NCBI RefSeq assembly: GCF_003315245.1 | Contig: NZ_QNRT01000006.1 | Location: 1-64,000 of the forward strand | Length of the DNA stretch: 64,000 nt | Direction: 5' to 3' | Source of the DNA: Arenicella xantha | GTDB lineage: Bacteria; Pseudomonadota; Gammaproteobacteria; Arenicellales; Arenicellaceae | Shown: positions 54,476 through 62,098 of the stretch, piece after piece | Layout: every line of letters starts with the position of its first letter | How positions within the stretch are numbered: the stretch's first letter is position 1 | Program-made: the position numbers and the translations under genes | Notes under the pieces: generated by a model | The model's input: only the letters and a program-made list of their open reading frames with translations | Told to the model about the DNA's origin: nothing | Databases searched by the model: none

Positions 54476-54654
54476 AATCCCTTACGATAAAAATCCAAAT
54501 CCTGCCTTCCAGAGCTCGAAGCTCGGCGTAATTAGAGTTGACCAGAATGTAGGGGTCTTACTCAACGTCTAAGTGGAAGACGAAAGATATTCTAAACTTT
54601 CGTTAATGTCAAAGGCTCGCTAAATTAGATTTGATAGTTCACACAACCCATTGT

Positions 54655-54684
54655 TTTATATGAAACATCAATTACTACAGTAAA
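54655..54684 (-). promoter_or_regulatory. Candidate sigma70 promoter of the giant operon
   Basis: On the minus strand TTTACT (54684-54679) is followed after 18 bp by TATAAA (54660-54655). This would give a leader of about 170 nt before the giant gene's ATG at 54475. The match is fair (4/6 and 5/6), and no stronger promoter was seen in the intergenic region. Confidence 0.35.
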
Positions 54685-54778
54685 TTCTACGTACTCATAA
54701 CTTCATAAAAGTTAGATAAAGGTCTATTAATCCAGCAGCAACATTAATGCCTTATATCGGATAAAATTGGCCCATGAA

Positions 54779-54808
54779 TGGTGTCCAACACTACTAGAGC
54801 GGACACCA
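54779..54808. promoter_or_regulatory. Perfect 8-bp inverted repeat, possible operator
   Basis: TGGTGTCC (54779-54786) and GGACACCA (54801-54808) are perfect inverse complements with 14 bp between them. No T-run follows on either strand, so it does not look like a terminator. Its place midway between a LysR-type regulator and the giant operon fits a regulator binding site, though the centre-to-centre spacing is unlike the usual T-N11-A LysR box. Confidence 0.4.
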
Positions 54809-55212
54809 AACAACGCCAAGCAGGATGCTCCTTAGCCAATCGAAAACTCGCTAAGGTACTTCTTGAATAGCTAACAATTGCTGATGCTAAACACTTAGGT
54901 CGACCCCAGTTCGGACCAATAATTTGCGACGCTAATCGTTCGATCTCGCATCATACCTATTGAGGAGCGAGTAGAACCGCCGCCATTTTTATAGCTTTTC
55001 ACCTACGCCACTCCCATCCATAAGCAATAATTTATTTAAATCGAACTAAGTCAGACAATCTAAACAATATTGACATTCTCGCTAACACTTTTGAAAAACA
55101 CTTATTGCCGCCGCAATTATCTTCAGGTTTTTCGAGATTATTATTTGATTTATCTAAATATATTTCAGTCTGTTGATTCATATTGTCATACCAAACGGGT
55201 TGATTACGTGTT

Positions 55213-55231
55213 TGATTTTGCGCAATAATCA
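55213..55231. promoter_or_regulatory. Imperfect palindrome upstream of lysR, possible autoregulatory site
   Basis: TGATT and AATCA flank the palindromic core TTGCGCAA, with one extra base on one side. It ends 47 bp before the lysR ATG. LysR-type regulators often bind dyads of this kind in their own upstream region; that this regulator binds here is inference. Confidence 0.25.
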
Positions 55232-55278
55232 GGTACAGCACCAACGACAAATATCGCTTCAATATATAAGTATATCTT

Positions 55279-56181
55279 ATGGATAAACGTTTAAGACATC
55301 TTAGCTTAATGCGTTGCTTTGAGGCGGCAGCTCGACACAATAGTTACAGTCACGCTGCCAATGAGCTTTCGATAAGCCAAGCCGCGGTTAGCCAGCAGGT
55401 ACGCAATCTCGAGCAAGGTCTAGGCGTTAAACTGTTTGTGCGGCGCGGACATTCCATGCTCCTAACACCGCAAGGAAAAACCCTGCATGAACATGTTCAG
55501 CGCGCATTCAACGATCTATTAAATGGCTTTGACCGGATCCAAATAGAGCCTCAATCGGGGGTATTGATAGTCAGCACAACCTTGTCGTTTGCATCCATTT
55601 GGTTAGTTCCGAGACTCTGGAAGTTTGCTGAAGCCCATCCTGGAATTAAGGTGAAAGTAATGGTTTCAGACGAACTAGAAGACGTAAGGCACTCAGAAAT
55701 AGACGTGGCTATTCGCCAAGGTGACTCAACAGTCGACAATGTCGAACAACGGCTATTGTTTACTGACCCGGTATTCCCAGTATGTTCGCCAAGCCAGTTA
55801 GAACGATTTCCGCTTAGCTCCCCTGAAGCCATCGAATGTTGCAATTTGCTTGAAGCCAATAATCCTGGGCGGTTCAGCTGGGAACATTGGTTTGCGATAG
55901 TTGGCGCGGAGTACCAGCCCGACAAGCTAAGCTGGATCGAGCCGATGTCTTGGGAAATGGCGATTAATTCAGTGGTAACCGGGCAAGGCATTTGCTTGGC
56001 TCCGTCGATTTTAGTCAAACAACAAATCGACAACGGCATTCTGGTTCGTCCGTTTAAACAACAAATTGAACCCGGCCTACGCTTTACCTTTATTTACGAC
56101 CCAGAATCCCCAAGACAGCAGCGAATTAAGCTGTTTTACGAATGGTTAAAGGCAGAGCTAGACGCCTACTTCGAGGAATAA
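55279..56181 (+). CDS. LysR-type transcriptional regulator, GcvA-like
   Basis: A 300-residue protein of normal family length. The winged helix-turn-helix lies at residues about 6-65 with the typical pattern FEAAARHNSYSHAANELSIS, then QAAVSQQVRNLEQ and LTPQGK. The effector-binding domain fills residues about 90-295. The N-terminus aligns in spacing with GcvA/AmpR-type members (RLRHLSLMRCFEAAARH), which supports the ATG used even though no ribosome site is visible. It is transcribed divergently from the giant operon, a usual arrangement for a LysR regulator and its target. It also runs convergently into feoB, which has its own Fur control. That it regulates the giant operon is inferred from position only; the effector is unknown. 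Confidence 0.88.
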   Translation: MDKRLRHLSLMRCFEAAARHNSYSHAANELSISQAAVSQQVRNLEQGLGVKLFVRRGHSMLLTPQGKTLHEHVQRAFNDLLNGFDRIQIEPQSGVLIVSTTLSFASIWLVPRLWKFAEAHPGIKVKVMVSDELEDVRHSEIDVAIRQGDSTVDNVEQRLLFTDPVFPVCSPSQLERFPLSSPEAIECCNLLEANNPGRFSWEHWFAIVGAEYQPDKLSWIEPMSWEMAINSVVTGQGICLAPSILVKQQIDNGILVRPFKQQIEPGLRFTFIYDPESPRQQRIKLFYEWLKAELDAYFEE

Positions 56182-56280
56182 CTTGCGAGCCCGATCATCA
56201 ATAGCTAAGGCTGGATGCAAACCCACAGCCCCCATAGAACCCAAAACAGATAACCGCATCAACAACTTAGAGCAGCCGTG

Positions 56281-58104
56281 CTATGCAAATAACGTTACCA
56301 ATTGAAACGTGATTACGGCGCCCACGTATGCAAGTAGTGAGTAACCAATAAAACTATAAACGGGTATTCGATTGTTGCCCACCTCTTTGCGCATTACCGC
56401 CAACGTGGAGGCGCACTGCAGGGCCAACACGTAGAACACAAGCAATGCCATGCCTGACGCCATCGACAAGCCGTCGGCCTGCACATTGGCAGCTAAGCCA
56501 GCGATATTCTCATCCGCGCCGTCAATTCCAAACATGGTGCCAAGCGTGCCTACAAACACCTCTCGTGCAACGAACGATGCCAATATTGCGACTCCATAAC
56601 GCCAATCTAAATCCAGAGGTGCAAAAATTGGTTCAATTATGCGACCAAGCATCCCTAGGTAGGAACTCTCAAGGTTGCCAGCCCCATTCGGAAAATAACC
56701 TAATACCCAGACCAATACGGTGACCACAAAAATCACATTGCCCGCCTTTTTGACGAACGCCTTGGCACTATTTATCGAACGTTCGATTAACGGCTTAAAC
56801 GACGGCAAACGGTACGGCGGCAGCTCAAGAATAAACGGCACGTCTTCTTCGTTCTTAACCGCAAACTTAGACAACATCGCTGACACTACAAGCGCAGCCA
56901 CGATACCTAACATATACAAACCAAAGAACACCACACCACGCATATCGAGCAAACCACCCAATACCTTAGTCGGCGGGATCAACACCAACACAATTAAGCT
57001 ATAAACCGGTAAGCGAGCCGAGCACGACATTAAAGGTATGGTCAATATGGTCAATAAACGACGTTTTGGCGACGCAATAGTACGCGCTGCAAACATCGCC
57101 GGAATTGCACAAGCAAATCCCGACAAATACGGCACAAAGCTCATGCCACTTACCCCGGCGGCACTCAGCGCTCTATGACAGATTACGGATGCCCGCGCTA
57201 AATAACCCGAGTCTTCAAGCAAACCAATAATGAAAGTTAGTACCATAATCTGCGGCACAAACACCAGAAAAGAGCCCACACCACCAAAAACGGCATCCAC
57301 CAAGAAATCTTTAAACACGCCGTCGGACAGGTGACTAGTCGTAAACTGGCTCAACCAACTCACGCCCGCTTCAACCCCATCCATAAGGGGCACGGCCCAA
57401 GTGAAAATGGATTGGAACAATAGCAGCATGATCAGCACGAAGGCTATTCCACCCATAATGCCGGACAAAAAGAATCGATCTAAACGGTTTTGTGTGCGGA
57501 GCAAACGATCTACATTCGCTCCATACTTGGCATGTAACTGGTGCGCTCGGACTACCGGATCGAAATCTAGATCGAGTGTTGATGCCGGCAGAAACAATTC
57601 AGGATCAGTCGCCAAGGTATCGAGCGCTTCCGACAATTCCTCTAAGCCTTGGCGCTGACGCGTCGAAATAGCGTATACCTTACAACCAAGGTCCCGCTCC
57701 AAATTCTCGACATCGACGGTTTCGCCAACTCGGGCGATTTCGTCCATCATATTCAATGCGAACACAACCGGAACGTCGGCTTCTAGCGCGAATTTCTGAG
57801 CCTGTAAAGCAAACACCAAACTACGTTCCAAACGGGTCGAATCCAGCATGCACAGCACGCCTTTAACCCGCTTATTGCTTATGTAGTCGACAAACTGGTC
57901 AACCGCAATCTGCTCATCCTTGGAAATTGGATCCAGCGAATACGTACCCGGAAAGTCGATTAAAATATGCTTACGAAACGAAGCTGTTTTGATTTCTACG
58001 GTAACGCCCGGAAAATTAGCTACCTTTTGATTAACCCCGGTCAGGCGATTAAACAGGAGACTCTTTCCCGAGTTAGGTTTACCAACAACAAGAATGCTGG
58101 ACAC
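56281..58104 (-). CDS. feoB: Ferrous iron transporter FeoB
   Basis: A 607-residue inner-membrane Fe2+ transporter with an N-terminal G-protein domain. G1 is GKPNSGKS (residues 8-15), G3 is DFPG (50-53) and G4 is NMMD (near 118). The membrane part contains the typical gate segments (GGVGSFLVFVPQ, LLEDSGYLARA, and FVPYLSGFACAIPA). It is shorter than the roughly 770-residue E. coli protein. The start is GTG, with AGGT 9 nt upstream; no alternative ATG fits the beginning of the G domain. It lies 21 nt after feoA in the same transcript, and no feoC was found after it. Iron repression through the Fur box upstream of feoA is expected. Confidence 0.95.
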   Translation of the reverse strand: MSSILVVGKPNSGKSLLFNRLTGVNQKVANFPGVTVEIKTASFRKHILIDFPGTYSLDPISKDEQIAVDQFVDYISNKRVKGVLCMLDSTRLERSLVFALQAQKFALEADVPVVFALNMMDEIARVGETVDVENLERDLGCKVYAISTRQRQGLEELSEALDTLATDPELFLPASTLDLDFDPVVRAHQLHAKYGANVDRLLRTQNRLDRFFLSGIMGGIAFVLIMLLLFQSIFTWAVPLMDGVEAGVSWLSQFTTSHLSDGVFKDFLVDAVFGGVGSFLVFVPQIMVLTFIIGLLEDSGYLARASVICHRALSAAGVSGMSFVPYLSGFACAIPAMFAARTIASPKRRLLTILTIPLMSCSARLPVYSLIVLVLIPPTKVLGGLLDMRGVVFFGLYMLGIVAALVVSAMLSKFAVKNEEDVPFILELPPYRLPSFKPLIERSINSAKAFVKKAGNVIFVVTVLVWVLGYFPNGAGNLESSYLGMLGRIIEPIFAPLDLDWRYGVAILASFVAREVFVGTLGTMFGIDGADENIAGLAANVQADGLSMASGMALLVFYVLALQCASTLAVMRKEVGNNRIPVYSFIGYSLLAYVGAVITFQLVTLFA

Positions 58105-58125
58105 AGCGAACGACCTATCTGACGC

Positions 58126-58365
58126 TTAAGCGTATGAAACTTGGATTGACGAAGCGATTGATTTATCTAGAGAGAAAACTCCATCACAAATCTGAAACTG
58201 GCGCGGCGCAGAAAACGGAGGGCGGTTTACACAAATAATTTCAGCGCCGACATCAATGCCAATCTCGCGCATACGCTGCAAATAAATCGCAGAAATCCCA
58301 ACAAAACTTTGAACGGTAGCTTTGCCGCCTTTGGTCACATTCCAGAGCGATGCTGTTTGTGTCAT
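58126..58365 (-). CDS. feoA: Ferrous iron transport protein FeoA
   Basis: A 79-residue SH3-like cytoplasmic protein, normal size for FeoA. The family pattern is visible in the segment around residues 28-45 (LQRMREIGIDVGAEI) and in the pairing with feoB 21 nt downstream. FeoA is needed for FeoB-dependent Fe2+ uptake. The ATG follows an AT-rich leader with no strong ribosome site. The upstream region carries a clear Fur box. Confidence 0.9.
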   Translation of the reverse strand: MTQTASLWNVTKGGKATVQSFVGISAIYLQRMREIGIDVGAEIICVNRPPFSAPRQFQICDGVFSLDKSIASSIQVSYA

Positions 58366-58401
58366 GAAAATAATTCTGCGATTAAAACCCTATAGAAGAA
58401 T

Positions 58402-58420
58402 CTAAATGATAATCATTAGC
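58402..58420. promoter_or_regulatory. Fur box upstream of feoAB
   Basis: The 19-bp window matches the classical Fur consensus at 15 of 19 positions, with the continuous core AATGATAATCATTA (58405-58418). It overlaps the candidate -10 element of the feo promoter, so Fur-Fe2+ binding would block transcription. Confidence 0.85.
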
Positions 58421-58434
58421 ATTAAGATATGCAA
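58406..58434 (-). promoter_or_regulatory. Candidate feoAB promoter
   Basis: On the minus strand TTGCAT (58434-58429) and TATCAT (58411-58406) are separated by 17 bp. The -10 element lies inside the Fur box. The leader to the feoA ATG would be about 35 nt. Confidence 0.5.
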
Positions 58435-58544
58435 GCATAAATGTCTGGCCTATGATTTAAACGGCTCTGAAATAATCTGCCCTACGCTGTCCGCGGGCGT
58501 GCCACAAATTAATCATCCGCAGCCATAACAACTCAAGCTAGATT

Positions 58545-58898
58545 TTACACTTCAAGAATTGACTCAAAGCCGCCGTATATTAAACGCTTACCGTCAAATG
58601 GCATTGGATTTTGATCATCTTGCATTCTAGGATCTTGCATAATCGCTTGCCAGCCAGCATCGCGTATTTCTTTAGATGGCCAGACAACGCAAGAAAACAC
58701 TACTGTTTCTTGATCGCTACATTTCACCGCCAGCGGGAATGAGGTGACTTCCCCGTCAGGAACATCATCTCCCCATGCTTCGGTGATTTTAAGCGCGCCA
58801 TGCTCCTTGAAGACTAGGGAGGACAGCTTCGCGTGTTCGATATATTTTTCCTTGTTAGCCGTTGGCACAGCCGCTACAAACCCATCGATATAAGACAT
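58545..58898 (-). CDS. DUF1428 family protein (YbaA-like)
   Basis: A 117-residue cytoplasmic protein that fits the DUF1428 family along its whole length. Visible family blocks are YIDGFVAAVP at the start, DDVPDGEVTSFPLAVK in the middle and MPFDGKRLIYGGFE at the end. These proteins have a dimeric alpha-beta barrel fold; their biochemical role is unknown. AAGGAG lies 6-7 nt before the ATG, a strong ribosome site. The gene stands alone between feoA and the VOC gene. Confidence 0.9.
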   Translation of the reverse strand: MSYIDGFVAAVPTANKEKYIEHAKLSSLVFKEHGALKITEAWGDDVPDGEVTSFPLAVKCSDQETVVFSCVVWPSKEIRDAGWQAIMQDPRMQDDQNPMPFDGKRLIYGGFESILEV

Positions 58899-59100
58899 TT
58901 CGGACTCCTTCTTTACTGAGGTCGAATAACATTGATCTTCAACAGCCGCGCGATTCTAGCGAATGCCTTGCAGCTGTAGCAGACATCTATCAAATAGAGT
59001 TTACACATTTGGGCTGATTCGCACAGCTGAATTTCGACAAATTATTAACACCGACACAGGCGGGCAAGCCAGCCACCTTCTCGACTAGTTGACCACACAA

Positions 59101-59448
59101 CTAGATTTGCAATTCGGTGACATGCCAAAGCTCGCCAGAAGGCCCGGTTAAATAGATGACCCGGCCCCAGGGCTCATGCGTGATTGGCGTATATTTTAGA
59201 TTGCCCTCGTCAATGCCAGCAATGGTAGTCAATGCCTCGTCAAGATCAGCAACGACTAACTGCAAAGACAGCTCTTTCACCGACTGGTGTTGTGCATTGC
59301 GCATTAGGAAAAACGTTGATCCACCACCTATCAGAATAGCCAGATCCGCATTGGCTTCGTCTGCCTCAAAGCCCAGAGCTTTATAAAATGCCAGCGACAC
59401 GTCAAAATCATCGCAAGGGATGAATACCCGTAACTCTTTTATTTGCAT
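59101..59448 (-). CDS. VOC (glyoxalase/bleomycin-resistance) family protein
   Basis: A 115-residue single-domain protein with the vicinal oxygen chelate pattern: an opening strand LRVFIPCDDFDVSLAFYKALGFE, quoted only in part here as VFIPCDDFDVSLAFYKALGF, and a closing GRVIYLTGPSGELWHV. VOC proteins pair beta-alpha-beta-beta-beta units and usually bind a metal. The substrate cannot be told from the sequence. It has a weak GGAAG ribosome site and no operon partner. Confidence 0.85.
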   Translation of the reverse strand: MQIKELRVFIPCDDFDVSLAFYKALGFEADEANADLAILIGGGSTFFLMRNAQHQSVKELSLQLVVADLDEALTTIAGIDEGNLKYTPITHEPWGRVIYLTGPSGELWHVTELQI

Positions 59449-59606
59449 GCTTTAATGACTTCCGATAACCGATGTTTGAATTCAGCACTTTGATAATGCA
59501 AACGCTTTCCAAGCATACCGAATGCTAGCCAAAAATAGGCGCCAAACGAAAACCATATCCATAACGTCTCGCTCGGCGCCAACATACTAATCTGGCTAGT
59601 TGCGCA

Positions 59607-60878
59607 TTAAGCTTTATCTAATGCTTGGCTCACATCAGCAATAATGTCGTCGATATGTTCAATGCCCACCGATATCCTAATTAAATCAGCGCTTACACCA
59701 GCTGACGCTAGCTCTTGTTCATTCAATTGTCGATGCGTAGTTGAGGCTGGATGGCACGCAAGTGACTTCGCATCACCGATATTCACTAAACGCAAAATCA
59801 TTTCGAGCGAATCGATAAACCGCGCGCAGGCTTCTACGCCACCATCGACACCAAAACTCAAAATACCTGACGCCTTTGAATTAGTAATCTTCTGACAGTT
59901 TTCAAAGTGCGGGCTATCGGCCAATGCCGCATAACTTACCCATTTAACTTTTTCGTGTTGCTGAAGATAAGCGGCTAATTTTTCAGCATTTTCACAATGT
60001 CGATCCATACGCAACCCGAGCGTCTCAAGACCTTGTAAAATTTGAAACGCATTCATCGGCGACAACGCTGCGCCGGTATTTCTGAGCGGTACCACACGAC
60101 AACGCCCTATGTACGCTGCAGCACCTAAGGCCTCAGTGTAAACAACATCATGATACGAGGGGTCTGGCTCATTCATCACTGGAAAACGCTCCTTATTCGC
60201 TACCCAATCGAATTTACCAGAATCGACAATTGCCCCACCAATCGAGGTGCCATGGCCGCCAATATACTTGGTCAACGAGTGCACCACGATGTCTGCACCA
60301 AGCTCAAACGGTCGGCACAAATATGGTGTCGCCACGGTGTTATCGACGATCAACGGCACGCCGTGCTTATGGGCTATTTCGGCTAAGCGGCTAATATCGA
60401 CGATATTGCCAGCGGGGTTTCCGATGGATTCGCAGAACACCGCTTTGGTTTTACCATCAATGGCTTTTTCAAATCCATCAAAGTCATCGTGCGAGACCAT
60501 GCGCGCCTCAACGCCTTGCCTTGGCAAGGAGTGCGCAAAAAAGTTGTAGGTGCCGCCATACAATTCACTGGTACTAACAATATTATCGCCAACCTCACAC
60601 AAACATTGAATCGCATAAGTAATTGCGGCCATTCCAGACGCAACGCATAAGGCGCCAATCCCACCTTCCATAGCGGCAATACGCTTCTCCAACACATCAG
60701 TAGTTGGATTCATAATACGCGTGTAAATATTGCCCGGCACTTTAAGATCAAATAAATCAGCGCCATGTTGTGTATTGTCAAACGTAAACGATGTGGTCTG
60801 GTAAATCGGAACCGCGGCGGCCTTTGTGGTTTCTTCTGACTTGTAACCTTCATGCAAGGCTATTGATTCAAGTTTCAT
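59607..60878 (-). CDS. metY: O-acetylhomoserine sulfhydrylase (aminocarboxypropyltransferase)
   Basis: A 423-residue PLP enzyme of the Cys/Met metabolism family. It makes homocysteine from O-acetylhomoserine and sulfide in methionine synthesis. The N-terminal block (VPIYQTTSFTFD, then HGADLFDLK and YTRIMNPTTDVLE) and the PLP-lysine block SLTKYIGGHG, with Lys204, are typical of MetY. The C-terminal SLACHPASTTHRQL block of the family is also present. Length is normal. AGGAG lies about 9 nt before the ATG. The enzyme's close relatives include MetZ and cystathionine gamma-synthase, but the overall pattern favours MetY. The gene has a structured leader and no operon partner. Confidence 0.93.
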   Translation of the reverse strand: MKLESIALHEGYKSEETTKAAAVPIYQTTSFTFDNTQHGADLFDLKVPGNIYTRIMNPTTDVLEKRIAAMEGGIGALCVASGMAAITYAIQCLCEVGDNIVSTSELYGGTYNFFAHSLPRQGVEARMVSHDDFDGFEKAIDGKTKAVFCESIGNPAGNIVDISRLAEIAHKHGVPLIVDNTVATPYLCRPFELGADIVVHSLTKYIGGHGTSIGGAIVDSGKFDWVANKERFPVMNEPDPSYHDVVYTEALGAAAYIGRCRVVPLRNTGAALSPMNAFQILQGLETLGLRMDRHCENAEKLAAYLQQHEKVKWVSYAALADSPHFENCQKITNSKASGILSFGVDGGVEACARFIDSLEMILRLVNIGDAKSLACHPASTTHRQLNEQELASAGVSADLIRISVGIEHIDDIIADVSQALDKA

Positions 60879-61169
60879 ACTGTTTGACTCCTAGAGTGAT
60901 GATTTTTTTACTTAACGCTAAGCTAAAACGACGAGTAGTTGCACAGCGATGACTGCCGAAAGCGTACTGACAGAGCGCACTTTCGCGCATACCGGTGGGC
61001 TAAGCTATTAACGGCGTTTCAGCTTTTATTGTATTAGTATTATGGCGGACACTAAATCTAATACGATTACTTCCTTGCGGCCAGCTTTTTAAACCAAAAC
61101 ATCGGGCAAAATAAAGGGTAAAGCGCCATTTCAAACTCTGCTATGCACTTAGCCTACAGCGCCGCCCGA
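60879..61169 (-). other. metY leader / intergenic region with alternative hairpins
   Basis: About 290 bp without a gene. On the minus strand two mutually exclusive stems share the same CGAAAG segment (60985-60980): GCGC-GAAAGT-GCGC (60988-60975), and CGAAAG paired with CTTTCG (60962-60957), extended by two more pairs across a TG bulge. No known SAM or SAH riboswitch pattern and no MetJ box was recognised. A TACAAT hexamer further upstream is a weak -10 candidate. Confidence 0.35.
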
Positions 61170-61511
61170 CTACCAATCACTCCACTGCTGGAACCAAAAC
61201 CCTACTAACTCCAATTCGGCCGCATCCGACTTTGACGATGGCTCGGCACTATCATCAACAAATAATAGCAATACAAACATCAGTGATGTGACCGGCAAAA
61301 CCGCCAAAACATATTGTTTAAACCGCATCGCTAAGAAAAGCGAAGCAAGCGCAAAACTCGATAACATTAGGGTCCAGGCAACGACCTCATTATTCCATCT
61401 CATTGGCCAATCCAGACCACCATTGAGAAGTAGATGCAACAACGCGATACCTTCAGGAATTAGCGGCATAGCAGCCAACAATACAATAAGCCTACGATGT
61501 GGTTGGGGCAT
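61170..61511 (-). CDS. Small membrane protein, three predicted TM segments
   Basis: About 113 residues from the ATG at 61511. The open frame extends upstream to 61589, but that would overlap the preceding lipoprotein gene by 49 nt, and AAGG lies just before the 61511 ATG. Three hydrophobic segments are visible (starting LIVLLAAMPLIPEG, VVAWTLMLSSFALASLFL and VLAVLPVTSLMFVLLLFV), followed by an acidic tail ending in QQWSDW. No family was recognised. It follows the lipoprotein gene by 29 nt and is probably co-transcribed with it. Confidence 0.65.
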   Translation of the reverse strand: MPQPHRRLIVLLAAMPLIPEGIALLHLLLNGGLDWPMRWNNEVVAWTLMLSSFALASLFLAMRFKQYVLAVLPVTSLMFVLLLFVDDSAEPSSKSDAAELELVGFWFQQWSDW

Positions 61512-61540
61512 TACCTTACTAGAAGTTTTGGAAGATTCAC

Positions 61541-61876
61541 TTATTGCGAGACCTTGGTTAGACGTACCCCATCGACCACCATCTGCCAAGTTCCATCCAC
61601 CTCATGTGGCGCTTCGCTAACCTCAAAAGTAGTTTTAATCGGACCCAAACCAACAACAAAACTATCGCCCTTAAATTCCTGAAGTGGACCATTTACAGAA
61701 GTTGTGACGCCCTTCTTTAGTCGCTTATAAGACACACTCCCATCAGCAAGAATGAGTAAGGCCATCTCTTGGCTTCGCCAATCTCCAGCATAGATTAACT
61801 TGTCTTCCGGCAATGGCTCACTGCATGCAGTCAGCAGCGCCAGCAAAAGCGCGATTATTCCAAGTCTAAATTTCAT
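61541..61876 (-). CDS. Small lipoprotein of unknown function
   Basis: A 111-residue protein with a typical lipoprotein signal peptide (LLALLTAC, Cys18, Ser at +2, compatible with outer-membrane sorting). The mature part is about 93 residues and beta-rich in appearance. No family was recognised. A strong AGGAGG ribosome site lies before the ATG. It is followed by the small membrane protein gene, so a two-gene unit is likely. Confidence 0.75.
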   Translation of the reverse strand: MKFRLGIIALLLALLTACSEPLPEDKLIYAGDWRSQEMALLILADGSVSYKRLKKGVTTSVNGPLQEFKGDSFVVGLGPIKTTFEVSEAPHEVDGTWQMVVDGVRLTKVSQ

Positions 61877-61958
61877 CGTATCCTCCTATCTGTTCTCACC
61901 TATGATGCGAACGTAAGTTTATCATCCTAACCACCGAGTTGCTTTTGATCGTTATAGT

Positions 61959-62090
61959 GAGCCTTCAGCCATAAGAGCCGTCAGCCAATAAGAGCCATCA
62001 GCCATAAGAGCCTTCAGCCATTAAGAGCCTTCAGCCATTAAGAGCCTTCAGCCATTAAGAGCCTTCAGCCGTAAGAGCCTTCAGCCATCA
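61959..62090. repeat. Tandem array of eight 16-17 bp units
   Basis: Eight consecutive units of the form GAGCCTTCAGCCATTAA. Units 4-6 (62008-62058) are identical 17-mers; the others differ by one or two substitutions or a 1-bp length change. The array lies between the lipoprotein gene's upstream region and the 3' end of the acyltransferase gene, ending 8 bp before its stop codon. Such arrays vary in copy number by slippage. The units are contiguous, so this is not a CRISPR. Confidence 0.95.
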
Positions 62091-62098
62091 GCACTTAT

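Larger units (their letters stand above)
54476..55278. other. Divergent intergenic region between giant operon and lysR
   Basis: About 800 bp of AT-rich sequence between divergently transcribed genes. It holds the candidate operon promoter, the 8-bp inverted repeat at 54779-54808 and an imperfect palindrome near lysR. A 102-codon minus-strand frame at 55032-55340 overlaps the start of lysR and has no recognisable domain or ribosome site, so it is not called. No RNA gene or mobile-element remnant was recognised. Confidence 0.6.

Noticed and set aside
55032-55340. 102-codon minus-strand frame
   Set aside because: It overlaps the lysR start, has a poor ribosome site and an unconvincing amino-acid sequence.
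56182-56280. Terminator between lysR and feoB
   Set aside because: The best stem is only GGCTG/CAGCC with a 12-nt loop and no T-run on either strand.
59538-59580. Paired GGCGCC sites downstream of metY
   Set aside because: Each site is self-palindromic with AT-rich sequence between them; there is no extended stem or T-run, so no terminator or operator is supported.
61959-62090. CRISPR array
   Set aside because: The units are contiguous with no unique spacers and no cas genes nearby.
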